This document shows, piece by piece, positions 49,982-59,040 of a stretch of 64,000 bases of DNA. The position numbers and the translations under genes were made by a program. Origin of the DNA: Pedobacter mendelii (lineage in GTDB: Bacteria > Bacteroidota > Bacteroidia > Sphingobacteriales > Sphingobacteriaceae); assembly GCF_014635725.1 (NCBI RefSeq), contig NZ_BMDJ01000004.1, forward strand, positions 186,001 to 250,000, in the 5' to 3' direction. Each line of letters starts with the position of its first letter. Position 1 is the first letter of the stretch. The notes under the pieces are model-generated. The model ran no database searches. It was not told the DNA's origin and saw only the letters and a list, made by a program, of their open reading frames with translations.

Positions 49982-51220
49982 ATGGCGAAGGTTTTAATTA
50001 TTGGTGGTGGCATTGTGGGCTTAAGCTCGGCTTATTATCTTCATAAAAAAGGATTTCAAGTTACAATACTGGATAAAGGCGAACTGATTGACAATTGTTC
50101 TTTCGGAAATGCAGGAATGATAGTACCAAGTCATTTTGTGCCTTTGGCAGCACCCGGAATGATTAGTCAAGGCATTCGCTGGATGTTCAATAGTAAAAGT
50201 CCTTTTTATGTTCACCCAAGTTTAAATCTTAACCTTGTAAACTGGGGTTTGAAATTTGTGAAGCATGCTACCAAAAAACATGTCAATGAATCGGCTGAAC
50301 CACTTCGTGATTTATCTCTACTCAGCAAAAAGCTTTACGAAGATTTAGCAAAAGAGCCGGGTTTTAATTTTGAGTTAACAAGTAACGGAATTCTAGCTTT
50401 TTATAAAACACAGAAAGCAGGAGAGGAAGAAGCACATTTAGCTGAACGAGCCGTTGAATTAGGTTTAGAAATGGCTGTTTTAAATGCTGCGGAATGTAAA
50501 GCTTTGCAGCCTGAGCTGGAATTGGATATTTTGGGTGCAGTTCATTATCGTTGCGATGCACATCTATATCCTGGAAAGTTGATGCGTGATTTACTTTATT
50601 ACTTAGAGCAAAATGGTATAAAAATACAACGTGGTAAGGAAGTTGACAAAATTGAATCTGATGGAAATCGAATCACAAAAGTTTTTACAGGAGATGATGT
50701 TTGGGAAGCGGATGAGTATGTACTTGCAACGGGTTCCTGGTCTCCTGCTGTCGCAAAAATGATTAACCTTAATATTTCTTTAATGCCTGGTAAAGGTTAT
50801 TCTTTTATGGAACCTGAACCAAAAAACCGAGTTACGATTCCAGCTCTTTTGTGCGAGGCCAGAGTTGCAATAACACCAATGAGCGGAAGCATCAGGTACG
50901 GTGGTACAATGGAGCTTGATAAAATTAACACACGAATAAATATGCAAAGGGTTAAAGGTATTGTTGAAGCTGTTCCGAAATATTTCCCCGATTTAAAACC
51001 TGATATGCCTGCTGAAAATAAAATCTGGTATGGTTTCCGTCCTTCTTCACCCGATGGTTTACCTTACATTGGGAGAAGTACAGAAAAGAAAAATTTAATT
51101 GTAGCAACCGGACATGGTATGATGGGTTTGAGTTTAGGGCCAGCAACCGGACTGCTAGTAAGTCAAATCATGAGTGAAATCAAAACAGAAATTGGTATAG
51201 ATTCTTTTAAACTACGTTAA
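49982..51220 (+). CDS. FAD-dependent D-amino acid dehydrogenase, probable D-hydroxyproline dehydrogenase
   Basis: A 412-residue DadA/glycine oxidase-type flavoprotein. The dinucleotide motif is IIGGGIVGLSSAYYL (6-20) and the C-terminal FAD-contact segment is YIGRSTEKKNLIVATGHGMMG. It should oxidise cis-4-hydroxy-D-proline to the pyrroline that the DapA-family enzyme uses. As a single-chain enzyme it resembles the monomeric type rather than the heteromultimeric one. It follows the epimerase by 67 bp and is the last enzyme of the cluster. D-amino acid dehydrogenase of broader range is the alternative. Confidence 0.88.
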   Translation: MAKVLIIGGGIVGLSSAYYLHKKGFQVTILDKGELIDNCSFGNAGMIVPSHFVPLAAPGMISQGIRWMFNSKSPFYVHPSLNLNLVNWGLKFVKHATKKHVNESAEPLRDLSLLSKKLYEDLAKEPGFNFELTSNGILAFYKTQKAGEEEAHLAERAVELGLEMAVLNAAECKALQPELELDILGAVHYRCDAHLYPGKLMRDLLYYLEQNGIKIQRGKEVDKIESDGNRITKVFTGDDVWEADEYVLATGSWSPAVAKMINLNISLMPGKGYSFMEPEPKNRVTIPALLCEARVAITPMSGSIRYGGTMELDKINTRINMQRVKGIVEAVPKYFPDLKPDMPAENKIWYGFRPSSPDGLPYIGRSTEKKNLIVATGHGMMGLSLGPATGLLVSQIMSEIKTEIGIDSFKLR

Positions 51221-51380
51221 TAGTAGGTTGTAATAATTTTGTTGTTTTGTAACAATATAATTGATTGTAAGGCAAGAAATTATCGAATATTAACCATATT
51301 TTAACCTTATTTTAGTTTTAATATTGTTTATGGGGTAATTTTAATATATTTAGATTGAAATCCTATAATCATTAAGTTAC

Positions 51381-52283
51381 ATGAAAGTATTACCGTTTAC
51401 GATGCTTGTCTCCGATGACAAAAGCGTTATATCAGAACATATTGAATTTCCATTCTTTTATCAATATCTGCACAGACACGATGAATGGCAAATTACTTTC
51501 GTTGAAAGAGGAGAAGGAACATTAATTGCCGGTAATGACATGCATCCATTTAGGTCTGGTGATGTTTTTGTTATTGGCGCAAAATTACCGCATCTTTTCA
51601 AAAGTAATCCAGAATACTTTTCTAACGATAAGGAAAAAACAGCTAAGGCTTGTTCGGTTTACTTTAATTCTAATGGTACTTTAAGCGCATTGTTTGGGTT
51701 ACCTGAAATGAAAATAGCAAGTTCGTTTCTTCAAAAGAATAAGCATGGCTTCAAAATTCCAGAACCTTTTACAAAAGAAATTATTAAAAAAATGTTCGAT
51801 GTTCATAAAGCATTGGGTTCTGATGTATTGTTCAATTTTCTTAAACTTATTAATAGTTTACACGATTTAAATGATAGTGTGATACCCCTTTGTTCGGATA
51901 TGTATTCTTCAAATGTATCTGAAAATGAAGGAATGAGGTTGAGTAAAATAATTAACTTTATTACGGAAAATTACAATAGTCAAATTTCTTTGGAAGATGT
52001 TGCCAATGCTGCATTTATGACACCACAAGCTTTTTGTAGGTATTTTAAAAAGCATACCGGCCATACTTTTGTGTCTTTCCTAAATGAGGTTAGAATAAAT
52101 GATGCATGCAAAAGTCTTATTTCAGGAAAAAAAGCTGATTGTATTTCTGGAGTAGCTTATAAAGCAGGTTTTAACAGCATTACTAATTTCAATCGCGTTT
52201 TTAAAAGTATTATTGGTCAATCGCCCAGAGCTTATATAGATACTTATAATAATGTTAGTAAGGTGATTTATACAGGAGCTTAG
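51381..52283 (+). CDS. AraC-family regulator of the hydroxyproline genes
   Basis: A 300-residue regulator with an N-terminal cupin sensor domain (about 20-100, HRHDEWQITF near the start) and a C-terminal AraC DNA-binding domain (about 190-290, ISLEDVANAAFMTPQAFCRYFKK and SGVAYKAGFNSITNFNRVFKS). It is cytoplasmic. Position directly after the hydroxyproline enzymes and in the same direction suggests that it senses hydroxyproline or a pathway intermediate and activates the cluster. A strong terminator follows it. Confidence 0.9.
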   Translation: MKVLPFTMLVSDDKSVISEHIEFPFFYQYLHRHDEWQITFVERGEGTLIAGNDMHPFRSGDVFVIGAKLPHLFKSNPEYFSNDKEKTAKACSVYFNSNGTLSALFGLPEMKIASSFLQKNKHGFKIPEPFTKEIIKKMFDVHKALGSDVLFNFLKLINSLHDLNDSVIPLCSDMYSSNVSENEGMRLSKIINFITENYNSQISLEDVANAAFMTPQAFCRYFKKHTGHTFVSFLNEVRINDACKSLISGKKADCISGVAYKAGFNSITNFNRVFKSIIGQSPRAYIDTYNNVSKVIYTGA

Positions 52284-52381
52284 TATGAATTGTTTTTTGT
52301 TCATAAAGCATCTCAGCCATAAATAATTTCTCTTTGCTGGATGAAGTATTCTATAAGGTTGTAAATCTTAAAAATAAATCA

Positions 52382-52411
52382 AAAACCATTAGCAATTATG
52401 CTAATGGTTTT
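52382..52411 (+). terminator. Strong hairpin terminator after the AraC gene
   Basis: A perfect 13-bp stem pairs 52382-52394 with 52399-52411 around the 4-base loop ATTA. The stem ends in TTTT and its outer A/T pairs would let it act in both directions. It lies about 100 bp after the stop of the AraC gene. Confidence 0.75.
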
Positions 52412-52505
52412 GCTATTTAACAATCAAATTTTATTTGTTTTTCATTATTCTTAATTTTTTTTAAATAAAAAGCTTTAAACAGTTCTTATTTAGACTAATT
52501 CTTAT

Positions 52506-52513
52506 TAATTTTG
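52506..52513 (+). promoter_or_regulatory. -7 promoter box for the ankyrin/DUF2271/PepSY/ApbE genes
   Basis: TAATTTTG fits TAnnTTTG, 52 bp before the ankyrin gene. A clear -33 box is not seen. Confidence 0.4.
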
Positions 52514-52565
52514 GAGTATTAAATCAATACTATCTCAAAATAATCTCATCATTATAAGTAAAAAA

Positions 52566-54068
52566 ATGAATAAACTATTATTAGCTATTGCGTTATTATG
52601 GTCGATTTCGGTTCAAGCGCAAAAAAATAGTCTTCTAGAATCATCTTTCTGGCAAGGGAAACCAGATGTAAATACTGTTAAAGCTGAAATTGAAAAAGGA
52701 GCAAATCCTGCTCAATTCAATCCATCCAGTTTTGATCCGGTAGTTTTGGCGATTAATGCCGAGGCTCCTAACGAAACTATTAAATTTTTGCTTGCTCAAC
52801 CTGGAAATGATGTAAATAAATTAACACATGATGGTCGTATTTATCTTCATTGGGCAGCCAGTAGAGGAAATAGCGAAATTGTTGATTATCTAATTTCCAA
52901 AGGTTCTGATGTAACGGTTAAAGATAGTCACGGCACAAGCCCACTAATATTTGCAGCATCAGCAGCACAACAAAATACTAAAATATACGATCTCTTTCTT
53001 TCGCATGGAGCTAATTTAAAGACTGATTTAAACAGTTACGGCGCAAATGCATTATTAGTGGCGATAGGAAATGATAAAGATTTTAAGCTTACTGATTACT
53101 TTGTTGCTAAAGGATTAAGTTTAAATAGTACAGACGCTGAAGGGCATAATGCTTTCGGCTATGCAGCCAGAACGGGAAATATCGAAGTACTAAAAGCACT
53201 CATTATTAAAGGTGTTCCAGTGGATAATAGTGCTATTTTAATGGCTGCAGAGGGTTCTCGTAGAGGACCTGCACCAATTGAAGTATTCCAATATTTAGAA
53301 AGTCTGAAAATAAAACCTACCATTATTAGTAAAGATGGCAGCAATGTTCTACATGCAATCGTTCGTCGTCCTGGTCAAAATGAATTAATAAAGCATTTCA
53401 TTGCAGAAGGTGTTGATGTTAATCAAGCAGATGCTGATGGAAATACGGTTTTAATGAATGCGGCAATGTCTAATCGTGATACATCTGTTTATGCAATATT
53501 ATTACCAAAAGTTAAAAGTATTAATCAAACTAATGCTAAAGGATTAACAGTATTGGCAATAGCTGTAACTAGTAATTCTCCATCGATTGTTAGTTTGCTG
53601 ATTGAAAATGGGGCAAATTTAAATTCAGTTGATAAAGATGGCAATAACCTTGCTTATTATTTGATTCAGTCCTACGCTCCTGAAGGTGGCCGTCAGGCTC
53701 CAGGTTCTCCTAGCAAAGCACAGGATTTTGAACAAAAAATTAAAATTTTGCAAGCTAAGAGTTTCAATATTGCAACACCTCAACAAAACGGAAATACATT
53801 ATATCATTTGGCTGTAGCAAAAGGAGATATTGCTCTTGTAAAGCGTTTTCAAGATCTTTCAATAGATGTTAATGCGAAAAATAAAGATGGAATTACCGCT
53901 TTGCATAAAGCAGCTATGATTTCTAAAGATGATTCAATGCTAAAATATTTGCTGTCAATTGGTGCTAAAAAAGAATCTAAAACAAATTTCGATGAAAGTG
54001 CTTTTGATTTGGCGAGTGAAAACGAGTCACTTTCAAAAGCTAATATTTCACTAAGCTTCTTAAAATAA
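52566..54068 (+). CDS. Exported ankyrin repeat protein
   Basis: A 500-residue protein with a signal peptide (ending VQAQ, residue 18), so it acts in the periplasm or on the outer membrane. Roughly ten to twelve ankyrin-like units follow (for example HDGRIYLHWAASRGNSEIV and ADGNTVLMNAAMSNRD). It is separated by four bases from the DUF2271 gene and lies in the same unit as the PepSY flavoprotein and ApbE. Its role is probably as a scaffold or binding partner for these redox proteins; the sequence does not show which. It is unrelated in length to the small ankyrin protein at 435. Confidence 0.88.
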   Translation: MNKLLLAIALLWSISVQAQKNSLLESSFWQGKPDVNTVKAEIEKGANPAQFNPSSFDPVVLAINAEAPNETIKFLLAQPGNDVNKLTHDGRIYLHWAASRGNSEIVDYLISKGSDVTVKDSHGTSPLIFAASAAQQNTKIYDLFLSHGANLKTDLNSYGANALLVAIGNDKDFKLTDYFVAKGLSLNSTDAEGHNAFGYAARTGNIEVLKALIIKGVPVDNSAILMAAEGSRRGPAPIEVFQYLESLKIKPTIISKDGSNVLHAIVRRPGQNELIKHFIAEGVDVNQADADGNTVLMNAAMSNRDTSVYAILLPKVKSINQTNAKGLTVLAIAVTSNSPSIVSLLIENGANLNSVDKDGNNLAYYLIQSYAPEGGRQAPGSPSKAQDFEQKIKILQAKSFNIATPQQNGNTLYHLAVAKGDIALVKRFQDLSIDVNAKNKDGITALHKAAMISKDDSMLKYLLSIGAKKESKTNFDESAFDLASENESLSKANISLSFLK

Positions 54069-54072
54069 AATA

Positions 54073-54558
54073 ATGAACAATATCTTAAAAATTTCCCTGC
54101 TAATATTATCTCTGGCGTTTTTAAAACCAAATCAGGCATCAGCCCAAGCTGCTAAATACAAATGTATGATACAAATGACGAATTATATGGGCGAGGGCGC
54201 TTATATTGTTATTTCATTAATTGATGGTAAAGGACAGTATGAAAAGACGCTTTACGTGCTTGGTTCAGATAAAAAATGGTATAATAGCTTAAAAGAGTGG
54301 CACAAGTTCAATTCTAAAAAGTCTACAAACATTAGTGCAATTACTGGTGCCTCTTTAACGGGTGGCGATCGTGGCGTATCTGTAATTGAAATTGATAAAG
54401 CTAAAATTAACACTGGTTATAAATTGCGTTTCGAGAGTGCAGTTGAGGATCAGAAGTATAATGTTAAAGACCTTGAAATTCCACTAACTACTGAAGCACT
54501 TGCTACAAAAAGTGATGGCACAGGATTTATAAGGTATGTACGCTTTAGTCCTAATTAA
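54073..54558 (+). CDS. DUF2271 periplasmic protein with a flavinylation-like motif
   Basis: A 161-residue exported protein (signal peptide ending SAQA, about residue 26) of the DUF2271 family. Residues 88-96 read SAITGASLT. This resembles the [S/T]GA[S/T] site where ApbE attaches FMN through a phosphoester bond, with S94 (or T91) as acceptor. An apbE gene lies two genes downstream and a flavin-containing membrane reductase directly follows, so this small protein may be a flavinylated electron carrier. The family membership is recognised; the flavinylation is inference from motif and context. Confidence 0.78.
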   Translation: MNNILKISLLILSLAFLKPNQASAQAAKYKCMIQMTNYMGEGAYIVISLIDGKGQYEKTLYVLGSDKKWYNSLKEWHKFNSKKSTNISAITGASLTGGDRGVSVIEIDKAKINTGYKLRFESAVEDQKYNVKDLEIPLTTEALATKSDGTGFIRYVRFSPN

Positions 54559-54572
54559 TTTTATTTAGGATA

Positions 54573-56759
54573 ATGACAAATACTTTTTGGAGATACAGCC
54601 ATTTAGCATTAGCTGTATCTTCTTTTCTTTTTCTTATACTCGCTTCAATTACTGGAACAATTCTTTCACTTGAACCAGTTATTGAAAAGGTAAAACCTTA
54701 CGCGGCAGATAACCTTGATGAAATAAATCTTGCAGAATCTATTCCTGCACTCCAAAAGAAATACCCAGACATTACCAAAATTTCTGTCGAGAATGGACAG
54801 TTCGTTCTAATTGAAGGAACTGATGAAAACGATAATGCTTTAAAAGCATACATTAATCCTAAATCGGGGAAAATGCTTGGCAAACCCGGTAATAAAAATG
54901 AATTTTTTCAATGGGTAACTACGCTTCACAGATCATTGTTTTTGCATGAATTAGGTAGAGTTTTTATTGGAGTAACCGCTTTTTTAATGATGCTTATTGC
55001 TATTTCTGGCATCATGCTAATCATAAAACGACAGCGTGGAATAAAACGTTTTTTAGCTAAAATCCCTAACGATAAATCAACTCAATATTACCATACTGTA
55101 GTCGGCAGATTATCTCTTATTTTTCTTCTGCTAATTGCAGCAAGTGGTACTTTATTATCCTTAAATACATTAGGGATAATAAAATCTTTAAAAATAGGTT
55201 TAGATGTAGACTTTGATAAAATTAAATCAGTTCCGGAAAAGAATATAAAAGATTTCGAGGTTTTTAAAAACATTCACTATTCTGACATTAAAACAATAGA
55301 ATTTCCTTTTTCTGAGGATGTAGAAGATTATTTCATTCTTACACTTAATGATAGGGAAATTGCGGTTAACCAAATAACCGGTGCTATTTTAGCAGAAAGT
55401 AAATACCCTTTCTCCGTACTTGTCGCTGATATGAGTATGAAAATACATACCGGAAGAGTAAGTGTAATTTGGGCACTCATTTTAGGGATATCTTCATTAA
55501 GTATACTCTTTTTTATTTATTCAGGCTTTGCCATCACTTTAAAAAGGATATCTAAGCGATCGAAGAATAAACATCATAAAGATGATTGTACTTTTATTTT
55601 GCTGGTTGGTTCAGAAAATGGCTCAACCCATCGCTACGCTGCATCAGTTCATAAATTACTGTTAAAACTTGGTAAAAAGGCCTATCTAACCTCGATGAAT
55701 AATTATTCTGTTTTTCCAAATGCAGAACAATTGCTTATTTTTACCTCAACTTATGGAGAAGGTGAAGCACCAGAAAATGCAAATAAATTTATCTCTTTGG
55801 TTGAATCAACGCCACAAAAGGAATCTTTAAATTATTCTGTTTTGGGCTTTGGATCAAAATTTTATCCAGATTTTTGTCAATTCGCCTTCAATGTCCATAA
55901 TTTACTTTCTGCAAAGAGTTGGGCACAGCCATTAATTGATATTCATACAGTTAATGATAGATCTCCGCAAGATTTAATATTGTGGCAAGAATCTTGGTCG
56001 CTAAAAACCGATATTCCTTTTAGTAGATTTTCTAGTTCGGTTGATGATGAACAAAAAGCACTAAGTGCATTTACTGTAAAATCTAATCAAGGCTCTGGCG
56101 ATACTATTCTGGTTAATATAAAAGGTGGTTTAAGGACGAAAGCTAAATCTGGAGATTTATTGTCGATTTATCCTGCTAATGATCACCGAGAACGACTTTA
56201 TTCTATAGGTGTCGTAGATAAAACTATCCAGCTAAGTGTAAAACTTCATGATAATGGGTTAGGTTCTGGTTTTTTAAATCAGTTAAAAGCAAATGATAAA
56301 TTTCAGGCCAGAATAGTAAAAAATGAGCACTTTAATTTACCGGCAAAGGCATCAAAAGTTATTATGATTTCTAACGGTACAGGAATTGCACCTTTCTTAG
56401 GAATGATTGACGAAAATAAAAGTAAAAAACCATTTCATTTATATTGTGGTTTTAAAAAATCTTCTTCTTTTGAACCATTTACTGAATATTTAAATACTAA
56501 GCTCAACCAATCAAAACTTACCAACTTAAATGTTGCCTATTCGAGAGAAGGCAAAAAGCAATATGTTAGCCATTTAATTGAGTTAGATTCAGAGTTAATT
56601 GCTGAAGCCTTGCTCAATAAAGCTGTAATCATGATTTGTGGATCGCTCTCAATGCAAAAAGATATTTTGCTAATTTTAGATAAAATCTGCTTAAAGAAAA
56701 CTGATAAACCTTTGTCTTTTTACCAATCCAGAAATCAGATTCTGATGGATTGTTATTAA
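54573..56759 (+). CDS. PepSY membrane domain fused to flavodoxin and ferredoxin-NADP reductase domains
   Basis: A 728-residue inner-membrane electron-transfer protein. The PepSY-type membrane part has segments at about 10-32, 128-151, 178-200 and 298-322, with histidines H119, H174 and H292 that could bind haem. A flavodoxin domain follows (GSENGSTHRYA, 346-356, and TSTYGEGEAPENA, from 391), then a sulfite-reductase-type FAD/NADPH module (RLYSIG, 541-546; SNGTGIAPF, 600-608). It would pass electrons from cytoplasmic NADPH across the membrane. Similar proteins are annotated as iron-uptake or sulfite reductase flavoproteins. The DUF2271 and ApbE neighbours point to a periplasmic flavin acceptor. 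Confidence 0.87.
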   Translation: MTNTFWRYSHLALAVSSFLFLILASITGTILSLEPVIEKVKPYAADNLDEINLAESIPALQKKYPDITKISVENGQFVLIEGTDENDNALKAYINPKSGKMLGKPGNKNEFFQWVTTLHRSLFLHELGRVFIGVTAFLMMLIAISGIMLIIKRQRGIKRFLAKIPNDKSTQYYHTVVGRLSLIFLLLIAASGTLLSLNTLGIIKSLKIGLDVDFDKIKSVPEKNIKDFEVFKNIHYSDIKTIEFPFSEDVEDYFILTLNDREIAVNQITGAILAESKYPFSVLVADMSMKIHTGRVSVIWALILGISSLSILFFIYSGFAITLKRISKRSKNKHHKDDCTFILLVGSENGSTHRYAASVHKLLLKLGKKAYLTSMNNYSVFPNAEQLLIFTSTYGEGEAPENANKFISLVESTPQKESLNYSVLGFGSKFYPDFCQFAFNVHNLLSAKSWAQPLIDIHTVNDRSPQDLILWQESWSLKTDIPFSRFSSSVDDEQKALSAFTVKSNQGSGDTILVNIKGGLRTKAKSGDLLSIYPANDHRERLYSIGVVDKTIQLSVKLHDNGLGSGFLNQLKANDKFQARIVKNEHFNLPAKASKVIMISNGTGIAPFLGMIDENKSKKPFHLYCGFKKSSSFEPFTEYLNTKLNQSKLTNLNVAYSREGKKQYVSHLIELDSELIAEALLNKAVIMICGSLSMQKDILLILDKICLKKTDKPLSFYQSRNQILMDCY

Positions 56760-56790
56760 AAAGGTCTTCGGATTTTCCTAATTTTTATAC

Positions 56791-57798
56791 ATGAAAAATA
56801 TTTTTCTTATCGTTCTAACTTTATTATCGCTTAATTTAAAATCGCAGGTTTTAAGAAAAAGAACCACTTTGCTGATGGGTGGAAGATTTGATATTACCAT
56901 TGTTGCAAAGAATAAAGTTACCGCAGAAAAAAATATTGATACCGTAATCGCAGAAATATCAAGAATAGAAAATCTTATCTCCGATTGGAAACCAGAATCA
57001 CAGGTTTCAAGGGTTAATCAGAACGCAGGAATTAAGCCTGTAAAAGTTGATTTAGAAGTACTTGAATTAACAGAAAGAGCAATTAAATTATCAGAAGCTA
57101 CAAAGGGTGCTTTCGACATTAGTTTTGCCGCATTGGATAGAATTTGGAAGTTTGATGGATCCATGATAGAAATGCCATCGGCCGAATCCATAAAAAAATC
57201 GGTATCACTTGTAGGTTTTTCAAACATTATTTTGGATAAAGAAAAATCAACAATTTTTCTCAAATTAAAGGGAATGAAAATCGGTTTTGGTGCTTTAGGA
57301 GAAGGCTATGCAGCAGACAAATGCCGAGAAATGATGCTTGCTAAAGGAATTAAAGCTGGCATTGTTAATGCATCAGGTGATATGAGTACCTGGGGTATAC
57401 AACCAAATGGTAAAGATTGGATCGTTGGTATAACAAATCCGGTTAAGGAAGATGCTGTTTTAGTAGTTATACCTTTGAAAAATAAAGCAATTGTTACTTC
57501 TGGAAGTTACAGGAAATTTGTAGAATTTGATGGCAAAAGGTATTCCCATATCATTAATCCTGCGACAGGATATCCTTCAACAGGACTTATCAGTGTCACT
57601 GTATTAGGGCCAAGCGCAGAAATAGCAAATGGTTTAAGCACATCTACTATGGTTTTAGGAATGGAGGCAGGGAAAGAATTTCTGAAAAAATACCCGGCTT
57701 ACAGTTATTTAATGATTACAGATAGCGGAAATATTGTTTATTCAAACGATCCGATATTTTCTAAAATGCAGCTATCTAAAATATCCCCAAATAATTAA
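56791..57798 (+). CDS. apbE: FAD:protein FMN transferase ApbE
   Basis: A 335-residue exported enzyme with a short signal segment (about 1-20) that moves FMN from FAD to a Thr or Ser on a target protein. The family pattern is present: MGGRFDITI, ISDWKPESQVSRVN, GAFDISFAAL, the GALGEGYAADK motif and NASGDMSTWG, with the metal-site region near ITSG-type IVTSGSYRKF and HIINPATGYP. It lies 31 bp after the PepSY flavoprotein. The likely substrate here is the DUF2271 protein; a PepSY or NQR-type target elsewhere is also possible. Confidence 0.93.
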   Translation: MKNIFLIVLTLLSLNLKSQVLRKRTTLLMGGRFDITIVAKNKVTAEKNIDTVIAEISRIENLISDWKPESQVSRVNQNAGIKPVKVDLEVLELTERAIKLSEATKGAFDISFAALDRIWKFDGSMIEMPSAESIKKSVSLVGFSNIILDKEKSTIFLKLKGMKIGFGALGEGYAADKCREMMLAKGIKAGIVNASGDMSTWGIQPNGKDWIVGITNPVKEDAVLVVIPLKNKAIVTSGSYRKFVEFDGKRYSHIINPATGYPSTGLISVTVLGPSAEIANGLSTSTMVLGMEAGKEFLKKYPAYSYLMITDSGNIVYSNDPIFSKMQLSKISPNN

Positions 57799-57933
57799 AT
57801 TACCTAAAATAAGTTTGGCTATTTAGTTTTTGTAAAAAAAATCATCAACTTTTAGACTCTGTTTTTGTTATAAAGGAAATCATTATGACAGGAATTAATC
57901 TATCCTCGTTGTACCTTTATCAAAAAGAAATAT

Positions 57934-58425
57934 ATGAATACTGAAAGAGCCATACTTGCTGGCGGTTGTTTTTGGGGTGTAGAGGAACTTATTCGCCAAA
58001 TGCCTGGTATAATATCAACTGTGGTAGGATATACAGGAGGTGACGTTCCAAATGCAACTTATAGAAATCATGGAGCGCATGCAGAAGGAATTGAAATAGT
58101 TTTTAATCCTGAAATATTATCTTATCGTTCACTTTTAGAATATTTTTTTCAAATTCACGACCCGACAACTCGAAACAGACAAGGGAATGATGTTGGAACA
58201 TCTTATCGGTCTGCAATTTTTTATATTGATGAAGCACAACATGCAACTGCTAAAACGCTAATTGCAGATATGGAAGCCTCGGAGAAATGGCCAGGTAAAA
58301 TTGTAACAGAAGTTGTTCCCGAAACAGATTTTTGGAGTGCAGAAGAAGAACATCAGGATTATTTGCAGAAAAATCCTTATGGATATACTTGTCATTTCGA
58401 AAGACCTGACTGGAAAATGAGTTAA
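57934..58425 (+). CDS. msrA: Peptide methionine sulfoxide reductase MsrA
   Basis: A 163-residue cytoplasmic enzyme that reduces methionine-S-sulfoxide in proteins. The catalytic Cys is C12 in [37 protein letters not shown] and the [11 protein letters not shown] tail complete the family pattern. No fused MsrB domain is present. It is a single-gene unit ended by the hairpin at 58452. Confidence 0.96.
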   Translation: MNTERAILAGGCFWGVEELIRQMPGIISTVVGYTGGDVPNATYRNHGAHAEGIEIVFNPEILSYRSLLEYFFQIHDPTTRNRQGNDVGTSYRSAIFYIDEAQHATAKTLIADMEASEKWPGKIVTEVVPETDFWSAEEEHQDYLQKNPYGYTCHFERPDWKMS

Positions 58426-58451
58426 TTGTAATAAATATTTATGCATATCAC

Positions 58452-58480
58452 GCCGATGAAATTTCATTGGCTTTTTTTTT
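58452..58480 (+). terminator. Terminator after msrA
   Basis: GCCGATGAAA and TTTCATTGGC pair over 10 bp with one G-U (58452-58471), followed by a nine-T run. It lies 27 bp after the msrA stop. Because it sits inside a longer reading frame starting at 58441, it argues that the following gene starts later. Confidence 0.7.
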
Positions 58481-58593
58481 CTATTGGTAATCCTTTGCTC
58501 GTCAATTATTTATTTCTGAAATTTAAAAAACAAATTAAGTGCTGTTTGGTTGTTTACTCAAGTAGTGGGACAGGAAGAGTAAAAAAAATACAA

Positions 58594-58956
58594 ATGAGCA
58601 AGAGAATATGTGTGTTGGAAGATAATGATGATATAAGAGAAATTATTAGCTTTATATTAGAAGAAGAGCATTATGAGGTTTCGGTTTATGCTAATGTTAA
58701 GGATTTTATCAATAGAGAAAAGAAACCAAAGCCAGATGTTTTCTTGCTCGATGTAATGCTTCCTGATGGGAACGGACTTGATGTTTGCAACTTACTTAAG
58801 GCTGATTGTGCTACAAAAGGAATACCGGTAATGATGATGAGTGCCAATTATAAAAAAGTTGATATACAAAAAGCCTGTAAAGCCGAAGATTTTATTCCAA
58901 AACCATTTGATATAGCAAATCTTCTATCAAAAATTGGTGTATACGCGAATGCTTAA
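58594..58956 (+). CDS. Single-domain response regulator (receiver only)
   Basis: A 120-residue CheY-like receiver. The acidic pair E9/D10 and D12/D13 region, phospho-acceptor D53 (LLDVMLPDGNG), and the conserved Lys in FIPKPF are present. There is no output domain. The frame extends upstream to 58441, but that part overlaps a terminator and has no coding look, so I use the ATG at 58594, which starts the canonical first strand. No histidine kinase is adjacent, so its partner is elsewhere. Confidence 0.88.
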   Translation: MSKRICVLEDNDDIREIISFILEEEHYEVSVYANVKDFINREKKPKPDVFLLDVMLPDGNGLDVCNLLKADCATKGIPVMMMSANYKKVDIQKACKAEDFIPKPFDIANLLSKIGVYANA

Positions 58957-59040
58957 TATAAAACTTACATCCGTTTCTAATAACTGATTTTAATTTTTTA
59001 AAAAATTTCTGGAACTAAATAATCTTATAGTTTTATTAAA

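Noticed and set aside
58441-58593. N-terminal extension of the receiver protein
   Set aside because: It overlaps a clear terminator with a T9 run, and the receiver fold starts exactly at the ATG at 58594.
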